This document shows positions 12,106 through 21,038 of a stretch of 64,000 bases of DNA, in pieces. Positions within the stretch are counted from its first letter, which is position 1; every line of letters starts with the position of its first letter. The position numbers were made by a program, and so were the translations under genes. This DNA is from Sphingomonas insulae (lineage in GTDB: Bacteria > Pseudomonadota > Alphaproteobacteria > Sphingomonadales > Sphingomonadaceae): positions 2,329,001 through 2,393,000 of the forward strand of contig NZ_CP048422.1 in assembly GCF_010450875.1 (NCBI RefSeq). Reading direction: 5' to 3'. Below the pieces are notes generated by a model, which had not been told where the DNA came from, made no database searches, and saw only the letters and a program-made list of their open reading frames with translations.

Positions 12106-13326
12106 TCATGCCCCCGCAAGGATGTAGAGGTGCACGCCGCCGTAGATCGCCGAGCGGTCCTGGCCCGTGAAGGTGCGCGATGCCTCTGCCTGATATCGCC
12201 AGCGTGACAGGGTCGCCGGTGCGATCCGGCCGGGTATGATGTCATCCTCTCCCGCAGTGCGGAAGAGGATGCGCGCGCCCGGCCGGGCGGTACGGGTGAT
12301 CTCCCCCCACAAGGCATCGAGTTGCGCGTCGGTCATCCAGTCCTGCGCATCGAGCAGGACGTAGCGGTCGCAAGACGCAGCCGGCAGCGTGGCGAGATGT
12401 TCCGCAAGATTGGCGTGAACCAGCCCGATCCGGTCGACCCGGCTCGCCACCGCCGTATAATGCCGCGCCTGCAGATATGGCGGGAGCGGCGCCGCCGGTC
12501 CCTCGCCATATCGACGTCCGAATGCCTGCCAGGCGAAATAATTATCGCTGAGGTCGAAGTCGCAGGCGAGCTTCTCCAGCCGTTGGCGCAGCACGTCGGC
12601 CATGCGTCCATCGCCGGCGAGCGCGTCGAACTGCGCGGGCGGGATACCGAGCCCGAACAGCGACGCGGGCTGATCCGTCAGCCATTTTACCAACCCCCGA
12701 TCGAAGACGGGGGCGACGTCGCGTTCGAAGATCGCGCGCTGTTCGTCCAAGGTTTGTGCCGCGAGCAGCAGGCGCGGGTCCATGCCATGCAACCGCGCGA
12801 CGAGATGAGCCGCGCCGATGAAGCGGCCCAGCAGACCCCGCTTGTGGACGCCATGGACGAACCCGCCGATCCTGCGCCGACCGATCAGGTCGCGCCCTTC
12901 CCAATAGCGCCGGGTCGGTTCGTCGATGTGGGGACGGATATACCGCTGGTATGCTGCGAGGTTGTCGCGGCTGGCGGCATTGCCGAAGAAGCGGAGGAAG
13001 CTGGCGTGATCCGGCAGATGGCGTGCCGCGGCGAGCTTCAGGGTGCCGAGCGCGATGTGCGCGGTGTTGAGGTCGACCGCGGTGATCGCGCCCGGGTCGG
13101 CGGTCAGGTAGGACAATGCGTTGCAGCCGCCCGAGGCGATGGTGACGACGTGGCAATCGGGGGTGATCGCCAGCGCCGCCATGTCGACGACGGGGTCTTC
13201 CCAGATCTGGGCATAGACGAGCCCCCGAAATGCCCAGGCGAATGCGCGTTCCAGTAGGCCCTGTTTCGACAATTGCCTGTGCCGCTGCATTGCGGCGGCC
13301 ACGGCCTTGTGCGTCGCGCCCGTCAT
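12106..13326 (-). CDS. btaA: Betaine-lipid synthase step 1, 3-amino-3-carboxypropyl transferase BtaA
   Basis: BtaA transfers the aminocarboxypropyl group of AdoMet to diacylglycerol, making diacylglyceryl-homoserine at the inner membrane. The 406-residue protein is of the DUF3419/BtaA family. Marks are YAQIWEDPVVDM near residue 37, the AdoMet-site-like VTIASGGCNALSYL with AVDLNTAHIALG, GLGIPPAQFDAL, and the C-terminal methyltransferase-like part with LLDAQDWM and LFRTAGEDDIIPG. The ATG at 13326 follows GGGGCGG. It is coupled to btaB. In other alphaproteobacteria the pair is induced by phosphate limitation; here only one half of a Pho box is visible upstream. Confidence 0.88.
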   Translation of the reverse strand: MTGATHKAVAAAMQRHRQLSKQGLLERAFAWAFRGLVYAQIWEDPVVDMAALAITPDCHVVTIASGGCNALSYLTADPGAITAVDLNTAHIALGTLKLAAARHLPDHASFLRFFGNAASRDNLAAYQRYIRPHIDEPTRRYWEGRDLIGRRRIGGFVHGVHKRGLLGRFIGAAHLVARLHGMDPRLLLAAQTLDEQRAIFERDVAPVFDRGLVKWLTDQPASLFGLGIPPAQFDALAGDGRMADVLRQRLEKLACDFDLSDNYFAWQAFGRRYGEGPAAPLPPYLQARHYTAVASRVDRIGLVHANLAEHLATLPAASCDRYVLLDAQDWMTDAQLDALWGEITRTARPGARILFRTAGEDDIIPGRIAPATLSRWRYQAEASRTFTGQDRSAIYGGVHLYILAGA

Positions 13327-13423
13327 CGATCCGCCCCTGCTGTTCGTCAGCGGCACCTTGCGCCCGCATTGTGACGGGCGAGGGTCGATCGTGCGATGCC
13401 GCGATGACAGCCGCCGCCGGGGT

Positions 13424-13455
13424 GCGGGGCCGGCGGACGATGCCGCCGGCCCCGC
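13424..13455 (-). terminator. Strong GC hairpin just after pckA
   Basis: A perfect 13-base inverted repeat (GCGGGGCCGGCGG and its complement) with a six-base loop lies seven bases beyond the pckA stop. There is no T tract, so it is either a factor-assisted terminator or an mRNA 3'-end stabiliser separating pckA from btaA. Confidence 0.55.
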
Positions 13456-13462
13456 GATCGGT

Positions 13463-15076
13463 CTACGCGGGTTGCGCCGCCTTGCCCCGTGGCGCCGACT
13501 GTCGAACGCCCTCGTCGACATGTTCGGCAAATTGCGCGAAATTGTCGACGAACAGGTCGACCAGTTTCGCGGCGGTGGCATCGTAGTCGGCGGTGTTCGC
13601 CCACGTCTCCCGCGGGTCAAGGATCGCTGCATCCACGCCCGGCACGGTAACCGGCACCGCGAAGCCGAAATTGGGATCGATGCGGAACTCGGCATCCTTC
13701 AGACTGCCGTCGAGCGCCGCATTCAGCAGCGCGCGCGTCGCCTTGATCGGCATGCGGTTGCCGACCCCGTATTTCCCGCCCGTCCAGCCGGTGTTGACCA
13801 GCCAGCAATCGACGCCGCCCTTCGCGATCCGCTCCTTCAGCAGGTTTCCGTAGATCGAGGGGTGGCGCGGCATGAACGGTGCCCCGAAACAGGTCGAGAA
13901 GGTCGCGTCGGGCTCGGTCACGCCGATCTCCGTTCCCGCCACCCGCGCGGTATAGCCGGACAGGAAGTGGTACATCGCCTGATCCGGGGTCAGCCGCGCG
14001 ATCGGCGGCAGCACACCGTATGCATCGGCGGTCAGCATCACGATGTTCTTCGGCACCCCGCCCATATTGTCTTCGGAGGCGTTGGGGATGAAGTCGATCG
14101 GATAGGCGCCGCGGCTGTTTTCGGCCAGACTGTTGTCGTCGAGGTCCAGCTGGCGGGTGACGGGGTCCATCACGACGTTTTCGAGCACGGTTCCAAACCG
14201 CTTGGTGGTCGCGAAGATCTCCGGTTCGGCATCACGCGACAGGCGGATCATCTTGGCATAACAGCCGCCCTCGAAGTTGAAGACTGCGGTATCGGACCAG
14301 CCATGTTCGTCGTCGCCGATCAGCGTGCGGCTGGCGTCCGCGCTCAGCGTGGTCTTGCCGGTTCCCGACAGCCCGAAGAACACCGCCGTCGACCCGTCCG
14401 CGCCCATGTTGGCCGAACAATGCATCGGCATGACGCCCGACGTCGGCAGCAGATAGTTGAGCAGGCCGAAGACCGACTTCTTCATCTCGCCGGCGTATTT
14501 CGTGCCGCCGATCAGGATCAGCTTTTCCGTGAAGTTCACGGCGATGACGGTCTCGCTGCGCGTCCCGTGCCGCGCCGGATCGGCGCGGAAGCTCGGCAGA
14601 TCGATGATCGTATATTCCGCCTCGAACCCGGCAAGCTCATGCTCCTCGGGCCGGACCAGCATCGTGCGGATGAACAAATTGTGCCAGGCGAGTTCGTTGA
14701 CGACGCGCACCCGGACGCGATTCTCGGGCTGCGACCCGCCATACAGGTCCTGCACGAACAGATGTTCCCTGTCGCGCAGGGCGGCAAGGAAATCGGCCTT
14801 GAGCGAGGCGAAATGCTCAGGGCTCATCGCCTTGTTGGATTTACCCCACCAGACGGTGCCGTCGGTTTCCCCATCGCGGACGATGAACTTGTCCTGCGCC
14901 GAGCGCCCGGTGTGCTGGCCGGTCTCGACGACGAGCGGACCATCGGCGGACAGCTTGCCCTCGCCACGCGCCACGGCGGCTTCGACCAGCCGGGCCGTCA
15001 CCAGATTCCAGTGCAGGTCGGCGCGGGTCTCGATACCCTGCGCGGCAAGTCCGGCGTGCGGAATACGCTCGTTCAC
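13463..15076 (-). CDS. pckA: Phosphoenolpyruvate carboxykinase (ATP)
   Basis: PckA decarboxylates and phosphorylates oxaloacetate to PEP, the first step of gluconeogenesis. The 537-residue enzyme carries the PEPCK P-loop [15 protein letters not shown], the metal/substrate segment [22 protein letters not shown], and the adenine-region motif [15 protein letters not shown]. The start was set at GTG 15076, because a strong AGGGAGG lies six bases before it; the ATG six bases upstream touches that site and has no spacer. It diverges from chvI, so the 190-base space between holds two promoters. PckA beside chvIG and the regulatory PTS is a conserved alphaproteobacterial arrangement. Confidence 0.96.
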   Translation of the reverse strand: MNERIPHAGLAAQGIETRADLHWNLVTARLVEAAVARGEGKLSADGPLVVETGQHTGRSAQDKFIVRDGETDGTVWWGKSNKAMSPEHFASLKADFLAALRDREHLFVQDLYGGSQPENRVRVRVVNELAWHNLFIRTMLVRPEEHELAGFEAEYTIIDLPSFRADPARHGTRSETVIAVNFTEKLILIGGTKYAGEMKKSVFGLLNYLLPTSGVMPMHCSANMGADGSTAVFFGLSGTGKTTLSADASRTLIGDDEHGWSDTAVFNFEGGCYAKMIRLSRDAEPEIFATTKRFGTVLENVVMDPVTRQLDLDDNSLAENSRGAYPIDFIPNASEDNMGGVPKNIVMLTADAYGVLPPIARLTPDQAMYHFLSGYTARVAGTEIGVTEPDATFSTCFGAPFMPRHPSIYGNLLKERIAKGGVDCWLVNTGWTGGKYGVGNRMPIKATRALLNAALDGSLKDAEFRIDPNFGFAVPVTVPGVDAAILDPRETWANTADYDATAAKLVDLFVDNFAQFAEHVDEGVRQSAPRGKAAQPA

Positions 15077-15082
15077 TAACAT

Positions 15083-15089
15083 CCTCCCT
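15083..15089 (-). promoter_or_regulatory. Ribosome binding site deciding the pckA start
   Basis: AGGGAGG on the minus strand runs directly into ATG 15082 but sits six bases before the in-frame GTG 15076. Spacing favours the GTG. Confidence 0.65.
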
Positions 15090-15263
15090 ATGTTCCAGCC
15101 TGGCGCACGCATCCTGGGGAGGGTCTGCACGCGCGCCGGCGATGCATGTCGCATAAGCCGGGCGGACGCAGGCGTCAAACCACGCGACCGGCGCGAGGAC
15201 GGTTGAGCCGGTGCCCGCTTTGCCCTACCGCGGGGCGATCATGGGACTGAGGCTATCCCCCGC

Positions 15264-15971
15264 ATGACGGCGACGATCGCGCTGGTCGACGACGACCGCA
15301 ACATCCTGACATCCGTATCCATCGCGCTCCAGACGGAGGGTTTCCTGACCCGCGTCTATTCGGACGGCGAGACGGCGTTGAAGGCGTTGACGGACAATCC
15401 GCCCGACCTTGCCATCTTCGACATCAAGATGCCGCGGATGGACGGGCTGGAACTGCTGCGCCGCCTGCGCGAGCGAAGCCAGATCCCGGTGATCTTCCTC
15501 ACCAGCAAGGACGACGAGCTGGACGAGGCGCTGGGCCTTGCGATGGGGGCGGACGACTATATCGCCAAGCCCTTCAGCCAGCGCCTGCTGATCGCACGGA
15601 TCCGCGCGATCCTGCGCCGTACGGAAATCGCGATGTCGCCGACCGAGGACAGCGGGGCCGCAGGCGCCGATCCGCTGGTGCGCGGCCGACTGTCCATGGA
15701 CCCCGCCCGTCATCGGACGACCTGGAACGCCGAGCCGGTGACGCTGACCGTCACCGAGTTCCTCATCCTGGAAACGCTGGCCCAGCGACCGGGCATCGTG
15801 AAGACGCGGAACCAATTGATGGACGCCGCCTATCACGACGACATCTACGTCGACGACCGGACGATCGACAGCCACATCAAGCGCCTGCGCCGCAAGTTCC
15901 GTCAGGTCGATCCGACCTTCGATTCCATCGAGACCCTGTATGGCGCCGGCTACCGATTCTCCGAGGAGTGA
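15264..15971 (+). CDS. chvI: Two-component response regulator ChvI
   Basis: The 235-residue protein is of the OmpR/PhoB type. The receiver domain (about 4-120) has the acidic pair in LVDDDRN, the phospho-acceptor Asp in [13 protein letters not shown], the Thr/Ser of FLTSKDD and the Lys of YIAKPFS. The C-terminal winged helix (about 140-235) has [21 protein letters not shown] and the recognition stretch [14 protein letters not shown]. ChvI with ChvG controls envelope, acid and central-metabolism genes in alphaproteobacteria. chvG overlaps its 3' end by 32 bases; pckA diverges. Confidence 0.93.
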   Translation: MTATIALVDDDRNILTSVSIALQTEGFLTRVYSDGETALKALTDNPPDLAIFDIKMPRMDGLELLRRLRERSQIPVIFLTSKDDELDEALGLAMGADDYIAKPFSQRLLIARIRAILRRTEIAMSPTEDSGAAGADPLVRGRLSMDPARHRTTWNAEPVTLTVTEFLILETLAQRPGIVKTRNQLMDAAYHDDIYVDDRTIDSHIKRLRRKFRQVDPTFDSIETLYGAGYRFSEE

Positions 15972-17514
15972 GTCGCGGCTGGAGGGTGCCGATCTGGCGC
16001 TGCGCTGGTCTGGGCAGATCTCGCTCACCCGGCGTATCCTCGCGGTCAACATCTTTGCGTTGCTGCTGCTTGCGGGAGGGTTCTTCTATCTCGATTCGTA
16101 TCGCAGCCGGATCGTCGATGGTCGTGTCGCGCAGGCGGATCGCGAGGCGCGACTGATCGGCGAGGCGCTCGCCATGGTCCGCGCCGACCAGCGCAACGAC
16201 CTGATCGCGCGCCTTGCCGAGGATACCGGTGCCCGGCTGCGTGTCTTCGCGACCGATGGGCGGATGGTGGCCGACAGCCGCGCGCTGGGCGTCCGCAATG
16301 CCATCCTGCTCGATCCGGACAAGCAGGAATGGGACCAGACGGTCGCGCGGTTTCTGGACGCGGGAATCGACACGGTGGTGGGCGCATCGCGTCCGCCGCT
16401 GTACCGCGAACGCCGGGATGGCCGGCAATGGCCCGACGTCGCTGCCGCGCGCCGGCAGATGCGCCCATCGGCCAGCGTGTGGCGTGCGCCGGACCGGACG
16501 CCAGTCATCACCGCAGCAGCACCGCTGCCGGGCGGCGTGGTCATGACGACGATCAACGCACGCGACATCACGCAGACGGTGCGGATCGAACGGTTCAGGC
16601 TGAGCCTGGTGCTGCTGGTCGTGACGATCGTATCGGTGCTGCTGTCGCTGTTTCTGGCACGCACCATCGTTCGGCCGCTGCGGCGGCTGGCGCGCGCCGC
16701 CATTCGCGTCCGGCTGGGCCGCGCGCGCGAGGTGGTGGTGCCGCGCCTGCCGTCGCGCCGGGACGAGATCGGCAGTCTGGCGCGCGCCCTGTCGGACATG
16801 AGCCTTGCGCTACGGGCGCGGATCGACGCCACCGAGGCGTTTGCCGCCGACGTGACGCACGAGATGAAGAACCCCCTCGCCTCGCTTCGGTCCGCGGTCG
16901 AGGGACTGGGCGCGGTGAAGGACCCGGCGTTGCAGGCGCGGCTGCTGGCGATCGTACGCGACGACGTCCACCGGATGGATCGGCTGATCACCGATATCTC
17001 CGAGGCGTCGCGCCTGGATGCACAGTTGAGCCGCGCGAAGTTCGAACCGCTGGATGTCGCCGCGATGATCGACGCGCTGGTCGAACAGCGGATCGCGCGC
17101 GACGTCGAGCGCGGCGTGCGGTTGCGGTTCGATCACCAAGGCGGCGCGCTGGTGACGCTTGGTGAAGGTGCGCGGCTGGAGCGGGTGTTCGAGAATCTGA
17201 TCGACAACGCGCTGTCCTTTTCCCCGGACGACGGCGTGATCGCGATCGCGCTGGGGCGCGAAGGCGAGGACATCGTCGTACGGGTCGAGGACGAAGGCCC
17301 CGGCGTACCCGAAGAGGCGCGCGAGGCGATTTTCCGGCGGTTCCAGTCGATCCGCCCCGAAGGCGAGGCGTTCGGACAGCATTCCGGACTGGGGCTCGCC
17401 ATTGCGCGAACCATCGTCGAGGCGCATCAGGGCAGCATCGCCGTCGAATCGCGCGAGGATCGGCTGGGCGGCGCCCGCTTCGTCGTCCGCCTGCCGCTCG
17501 TCGATGGTCATTGA
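15940..17514 (+). CDS. chvG: Sensor histidine kinase ChvG
   Basis: The product has 524 residues. A first membrane helix ([20 protein letters not shown]) precedes a periplasmic sensor region of about 200 residues and a second helix ([20 protein letters not shown]). HAMP and HisKA domains follow, with the phospho-acceptor in [17 protein letters not shown]. The ATPase domain has its N box ([10 protein letters not shown]), DEGPGVP and [16 protein letters not shown]. The [15 protein letters not shown] opening is typical of ChvG. In other alphaproteobacteria its activity is restrained by a periplasmic ExoR; none is seen here. The overlap with chvI implies translational coupling. Confidence 0.93.
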   Translation: MAPATDSPRSESRLEGADLALRWSGQISLTRRILAVNIFALLLLAGGFFYLDSYRSRIVDGRVAQADREARLIGEALAMVRADQRNDLIARLAEDTGARLRVFATDGRMVADSRALGVRNAILLDPDKQEWDQTVARFLDAGIDTVVGASRPPLYRERRDGRQWPDVAAARRQMRPSASVWRAPDRTPVITAAAPLPGGVVMTTINARDITQTVRIERFRLSLVLLVVTIVSVLLSLFLARTIVRPLRRLARAAIRVRLGRAREVVVPRLPSRRDEIGSLARALSDMSLALRARIDATEAFAADVTHEMKNPLASLRSAVEGLGAVKDPALQARLLAIVRDDVHRMDRLITDISEASRLDAQLSRAKFEPLDVAAMIDALVEQRIARDVERGVRLRFDHQGGALVTLGEGARLERVFENLIDNALSFSPDDGVIAIALGREGEDIVVRVEDEGPGVPEEAREAIFRRFQSIRPEGEAFGQHSGLGLAIARTIVEAHQGSIAVESREDRLGGARFVVRLPLVDGH

Positions 17515-17527
17515 ACGGTACGGAGCC

Positions 17528-17962
17528 ATGGCGAGCCTTTCATCGGAAACCCTGCACGCGACTAGCGTCGCGATCGATGGCCGCGCCGTGCTGTTGGAAG
17601 GGCTGTCGGGCGTGGGCAAGTCCGACCTGGCGCTGCGCCTGATCGACCGGGGGGCGGTGCTGGTCAGCGACGACCAGACCCTGCTCGTGCGCAAGGGACA
17701 GCAATTGCTCGCCCGCGCGCCGGGGACGATCCGCGGCCAGATCGAGGTGCGCGGGGTGGGTATCGTCACCCTGCCGCATGTCGAGGATGTGCCGGTTGCG
17801 CTGATCGTGCGGCTGGGCGTCGAGCCGATGCGGATGCCCGAGCGACGCCAGCGGCGGCTAGCCGGCGTGGTGGTGCGCGAGGTGGCGTTCGAGGCGTTCC
17901 ATGCATCGACGCCGCTGAAGATCGAATGGTCGCTGCGCCAGCCAGAGGCAACCCCGGCGTGA
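17528..17962 (+). CDS. hprK: Short HPr kinase/phosphorylase
   Basis: The 144-residue product corresponds only to the C-terminal catalytic part of Firmicute HprK, as in other alphaproteobacteria. It has the Walker A motif EGLSGVGKSDLALRL at about 22-36 and the HprK signature region IEVRGVGIVTLP. The enzyme phosphorylates or dephosphorylates a serine of HPr, coupling metabolite state to the regulatory PTS encoded two genes downstream. The ATG at 17528 is preferred, with GGAG just upstream; an in-frame ATG at 17504 would overlap chvG. Confidence 0.88.
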   Translation: MASLSSETLHATSVAIDGRAVLLEGLSGVGKSDLALRLIDRGAVLVSDDQTLLVRKGQQLLARAPGTIRGQIEVRGVGIVTLPHVEDVPVALIVRLGVEPMRMPERRQRRLAGVVVREVAFEAFHASTPLKIEWSLRQPEATPA

Positions 17963-17972
17963 GGCGTCCCGC

Positions 17973-18881
17973 ATGACCAAGGACATCCTGCTCGTCACCG
18001 GCCTGTCGGGCGCGGGCAAGTCGACGGTGTTGAAGACGCTGGAAGACCTTGGCTGGGAAGTCGTCGACAATCTGCCGCTGGTGCTGCTCGACCGGCTGCT
18101 GGACGCCCCGCTCGCCGCGGGTACCGCCGACGACAGCCAGCCGCTGGCGATCGGGATCGGCGCCCGCACCCGCGATTTCGATCCGAAGCGGATCGTCGAG
18201 CGCATCCGGTCGCTGCGCGACGATCACGATCTCGACATCGGCATGCTGTTCCTCGACTGTTCGGGCGCGGAACTGGAGCGGCGCTATTCCGAGACGCGGC
18301 GGCGGCATCCTCTCGCCCCGGATCGCCCGGCCGGCGACGGTATCGCGCGGGAACGCGAATTGCTGCGGCCGCTCCGCGATTGGGCCAATCGGTTGATCGA
18401 CACCACCGACCTGGGCGCCAATGCCCTGGCGCAGCAGGTGCGGACGACCTTTGCGACATCGGGCAACGATGCGCCGGTGCTGTCGATCCAGTCGTTCGGC
18501 TTTGCCCGCGGGCTGCCGCGCAATGCCGATCTGGTGTTCGACATGCGGTTCCTGCGCAACCCGCATTGGGACCCCGTGCTGCGGCCGGGGACCGGACTGG
18601 ACCCCGATGTCGCGGCCTATGTCGCGGCGGACCCGGCCTATGCGGCGGCGATGGAACAGATCGGCGCGCTGCTGGAGCTGCTGATCCCCCGCTATCGGGC
18701 GGAGGGCAAATCCTATGTCAGCGTGGGGATCGGCTGTACCGGAGGGAGACACCGGTCGGTTCATGTCGCCGAGCACCTCGCTGACCGGTTGCGCGCGGCG
18801 GGTTTTTCGCCCACCATCATGCATCGCGACCTGGGGGCCGCACCGCAGGACTCGCTCGAGGGGCCGCCGGCCAGCAAATGA
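17973..18881 (+). CDS. rapZ: RapZ family nucleotide-binding protein
   Basis: The product has 302 residues. It opens with a P-loop (LLVTGLSGAGKSTVLKTLED) and VVDNLPLVLLD, and ends with the conserved C-terminal module SVGIGCTGGRHRSVHVAEHL. In enterobacteria RapZ delivers GlmZ sRNA to RNase E to tune GlcN6P synthesis; in other lineages the same family has been linked to cell-wall precursor sensing, so the role here is inferred. It sits between hprK and the EIIA gene, with an ATGA overlap to the latter, as in many Proteobacteria. Confidence 0.92.
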   Translation: MTKDILLVTGLSGAGKSTVLKTLEDLGWEVVDNLPLVLLDRLLDAPLAAGTADDSQPLAIGIGARTRDFDPKRIVERIRSLRDDHDLDIGMLFLDCSGAELERRYSETRRRHPLAPDRPAGDGIARERELLRPLRDWANRLIDTTDLGANALAQQVRTTFATSGNDAPVLSIQSFGFARGLPRNADLVFDMRFLRNPHWDPVLRPGTGLDPDVAAYVAADPAYAAAMEQIGALLELLIPRYRAEGKSYVSVGIGCTGGRHRSVHVAEHLADRLRAAGFSPTIMHRDLGAAPQDSLEGPPASK

Positions 18882-19303
18882 GTAACGTATCTGAGATGAT
18901 TGGCCTCGTTCTGGTGACGCATGGGCGGCTCGCCGAAGAGTTCGTGACCGCGATGGTGCATGTCGTCGGTCCGCAGGAGCGGATCGCGACGATCTCCATC
19001 GGTCCCGACGACGATATGGAGACGCGCCGCGCCGACATCGCCGCGGCCATCGCCGCCGTCGATGTCGGGCGCGGCGTGATCGTGCTGACCGACCTGTTCG
19101 GCGGCACGCCGTCCAACCTCGCCATCTCGCTGATGGAGCGCGGCCGGGTCGAGGTCATCGCGGGCATGAACCTGCCGATGCTGATCCGGCTGGGATCGGC
19201 ACGCAAGGCGATGAAGGTGGTCGAGGCCGTCGCCGCGGCGCGCGAGGCCGGGCGCAAGTACATCTCCGTCGCGTCGGAAGTGCTGGGCGAGGCGGCGGCG
19301 TGA
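18878..19303 (+). CDS. PTS mannose-type EIIA component (regulatory)
   Basis: The 141-residue protein is a complete EIIA(Man) domain. The phosphorylatable histidine is in LVTHGRLAEEF (residue about 15), and DLFGGTPSNLAI is the second family motif. No mannose EIIB, EIIC or EIID gene is present, so it is expected to be regulatory rather than part of a sugar transporter. Its start overlaps rapZ (ATGA) and its end overlaps the HPr gene (GTGA). A start at ATG 18896 is also possible and would remove six residues. Confidence 0.9.
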   Translation: MSNVSEMIGLVLVTHGRLAEEFVTAMVHVVGPQERIATISIGPDDDMETRRADIAAAIAAVDVGRGVIVLTDLFGGTPSNLAISLMERGRVEVIAGMNLPMLIRLGSARKAMKVVEAVAAAREAGRKYISVASEVLGEAAA

Positions 19304-19572
19304 GCGAGATCGCGCGCACCGTGCTGATCACCAACAAGCGTGGCCTGCATGCGCGGGCTAGCGCCAAGTTCGTCACCCTCGCCTCCAGCCAGCCATGCGA
19401 GGTGCATGTCCGCAAGGACGATGGCGCGGTCACCGGCACGTCGATCATGGGCCTGATGATGCTGGGCGCGGCGATGGGGGACGAGATCACGATCAGCGCC
19501 ACCGGCGACGGGGCCGATGCCGCGGTCGGTGCCCTGGTGGAACTGGTCGAGGCCAAGTTCGGCGAGGACTGA
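19300..19572 (+). CDS. ptsH: Phosphocarrier protein HPr
   Basis: HPr passes phosphate from enzyme I to EIIA proteins. The product is 90 residues. The active-site histidine is in NKRGLHARASAKFV at about residue 17, and the regulatory serine region is in GTSIMGLMMLGAAMGDEI, the target of HprK. It starts at GTG 19300, overlapping the EIIA stop. Enzyme I is not in the window. The chvI-chvG-hprK-rapZ-EIIA-HPr order suggests one regulatory operon. No terminator is evident in the 116 bases before the next gene. Confidence 0.93.
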   Translation: MSEIARTVLITNKRGLHARASAKFVTLASSQPCEVHVRKDDGAVTGTSIMGLMMLGAAMGDEITISATGDGADAAVGALVELVEAKFGED

Positions 19573-19688
19573 CCGCGCGGACCGGCCGCATGGACTGACC
19601 GCGGGCGCCGAGCGCAGGGATCGAGCCTTGGGGCGCGGGTCGTTTTCGGCTTGCACCGGCCAGCGGCCGGGGCGATGGCGAAGCGGCC

Positions 19689-20489
19689 ATGCCCCGTGAA
19701 ATCACCGCCTTTTCGAACCCCCTCGTCAAATATGCGCGTGAGTTGCGCGACAAGAAGCATCGCCGCGGATCGCGCCAGTTCATGGCGGAAGGGCTGCGCA
19801 TCCTGACGGAGGCGCGGGATACCGGGCGCCTGCCCAGCATCCTGTTCTACGCCGCCGGCAATGCCGACCACCCACTGGTGCACGCCCTGTCGATCGACGT
19901 CGAGATGGCGGGCGGCGAATCGATCCAGACGACGCCCGATATCCTGTCGAAGCTGTCGGGGAAGGACAATCCGCAGGCGGTCGTCGGCGTGTTCGACGAA
20001 TTCGACGCGCGGCTGGAGGATCTCGACCGGTCGACGGCGGGGATCTGGCTGGTGGCGGAGCGACTGCGCGATCCGGGCAACCTCGGGACCATCCTGCGCA
20101 CCGCGGATGCGGTCGGTGCGGGCGGGCTGATCCTGATCGGCGAGTGCGTCGATCCGTTTTCCGTCGAGGCCGTGCGCGCGAGCATGGGGGCATTGTTCAC
20201 GATTCCGGTCGTGAAGAGCGAATGGACGCCGTTCCTCGACTGGCTGCGGCAGGGTCCCGGACAGCTGGTCGGGCTGAGCCTGGATACCGAACATGATTAT
20301 CGCAGTGCAGCCTATAGTGCGCCGACGTTCCTGCTGACCGGCAACGAGGCGCAGGGGATGCCGGCGGACTATGCCGCGGCCTGCGACCTGCTGGTCAAGA
20401 TCCCGATGCTGGGGAAGGCGGACAGCCTGAACGCCGCGGTGGCGACGGCGGTGATGGCCTATGAGGTGCTGGCGCAGCAGCGCGGATAA
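19689..20489 (+). CDS. SpoU/TrmH-type RNA 2'-O-methyltransferase
   Basis: The product has 266 residues. An N-terminal L30e-like substrate-binding domain opens with ITAFSNPLVKYARELRDKK. A C-terminal SPOUT knot domain carries the three SpoU motifs: ERLRDPGNLGTILRTADA (motif 1), LTGNEAQGMPA (motif 2) and IPMLGKADSLNAAVATAVM (motif 3). It resembles the RlmB/TsnR group that methylates ribose in 23S rRNA or tRNA; the exact nucleotide cannot be read from sequence. It follows the PTS genes on the same strand after a 116-base gap. Confidence 0.9.
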   Translation: MPREITAFSNPLVKYARELRDKKHRRGSRQFMAEGLRILTEARDTGRLPSILFYAAGNADHPLVHALSIDVEMAGGESIQTTPDILSKLSGKDNPQAVVGVFDEFDARLEDLDRSTAGIWLVAERLRDPGNLGTILRTADAVGAGGLILIGECVDPFSVEAVRASMGALFTIPVVKSEWTPFLDWLRQGPGQLVGLSLDTEHDYRSAAYSAPTFLLTGNEAQGMPADYAAACDLLVKIPMLGKADSLNAAVATAVMAYEVLAQQRG

Positions 20490-20796
20490 CCTGCCAAGCA
20501 GGACAACATGAACAAGTGGGGCACCTGGATGGAAACGTGCCGACGGGACCGTTTCCGTTTCGGTGATGATCGGCCGGCGGCGATGAGAAGGAGCGTCGTG
20601 GCCGGCGGGTAACGCGCCGCGGCGGGGTAGGACAGCGCCGCCGTATGTCCGATCTTTGTCAGTACATTGGTGGGGGCGTCGTCCAACGTTCCCTGTTATC
20701 CGGCCGCGGGAGTCGATTCGGTGTCTGTTGCGCCCTGCCCTCACCCTGCGCCGCCTTCAGCGTCTTTCCCTCTCCCGATGGGAGAGGGACGAGGGG
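20490..20796. other. Intergenic region between convergent genes, with GC-rich inverted repeats
   Basis: This stretch of about 307 bases separates the SpoU methyltransferase (plus) from the small repeat protein (minus). It holds no convincing gene. Its right end contains the CCCTCTCCC/GGGAGAGGG inverted repeat listed separately, flanked by other C- and G-runs. The rest shows nothing recognisable. Confidence 0.6.
20767..20789. repeat. CCCTCTCCC-type inverted repeat, possible bidirectional terminator
   Basis: Ten-base perfect arms (TCCCTCTCCC and GGGAGAGGGA) around a GAT loop lie between two convergent genes. The flanks (CCCTCACCCT to the left, AGGGGTCAGCCCCT to the right) resemble dispersed CTCACCC...GGGAGAGGG repeats common in GC-rich Proteobacteria. 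No long T tract is present. Confidence 0.55.
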
Positions 20797-21030
20797 TCAG
20801 CCCCTGACCATGCCGGAGACGCGGACGCGGCCGCCCTGGTCGATGACGCGGCCGGACACCATGCCGCTGATCCACGCGCTGGCGCCCGGTTCGACGATCA
20901 CGTCGCCGGCGACCATGCCGCTGATTCGGACGTCGCACCCCGATCGCACGACCACGTCGCCGGCGATCATGCCCGATACGCGACCATCGCCATCCATGAT
21001 GAGATCGCCACTGTGCATGCCGCGCATCAT
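20797..21030 (-). CDS. 77-residue bactofilin-like repeat protein
   Basis: The short protein is built almost wholly of three and a half 17-18-residue repeats: VSGMIAGDVVVRSGCDVR, ISGMVAGDVIVEPGASAW, ISGMVSGRVIDQGGRVR and VSGMVRG. The G-x-V-x-G-D-V-x-V-x-x-G pattern is that of polymer-forming bactofilin (DUF583) or other right-handed beta-helices, but bactofilins are usually 100-200 residues. AGGAGG overlaps the rmuC stop region and precedes two tandem ATGs (21030 and 21027), so it is translated from the rmuC transcript. It may assemble as a minimal beta-helix; the cellular role is unknown. Confidence 0.72.
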   Translation of the reverse strand: MMRGMHSGDLIMDGDGRVSGMIAGDVVVRSGCDVRISGMVAGDVIVEPGASAWISGMVSGRVIDQGGRVRVSGMVRG

Positions 21031-21038
21031 TCGTCCTC

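Noticed and set aside
13404..13410. CTGTCAT half of a Pho box upstream of btaA (minus strand)
   Set aside because: Only one half-site matches; the position 11 bases on has no second CTGTCAT-like copy, so a PhoB site cannot be claimed.
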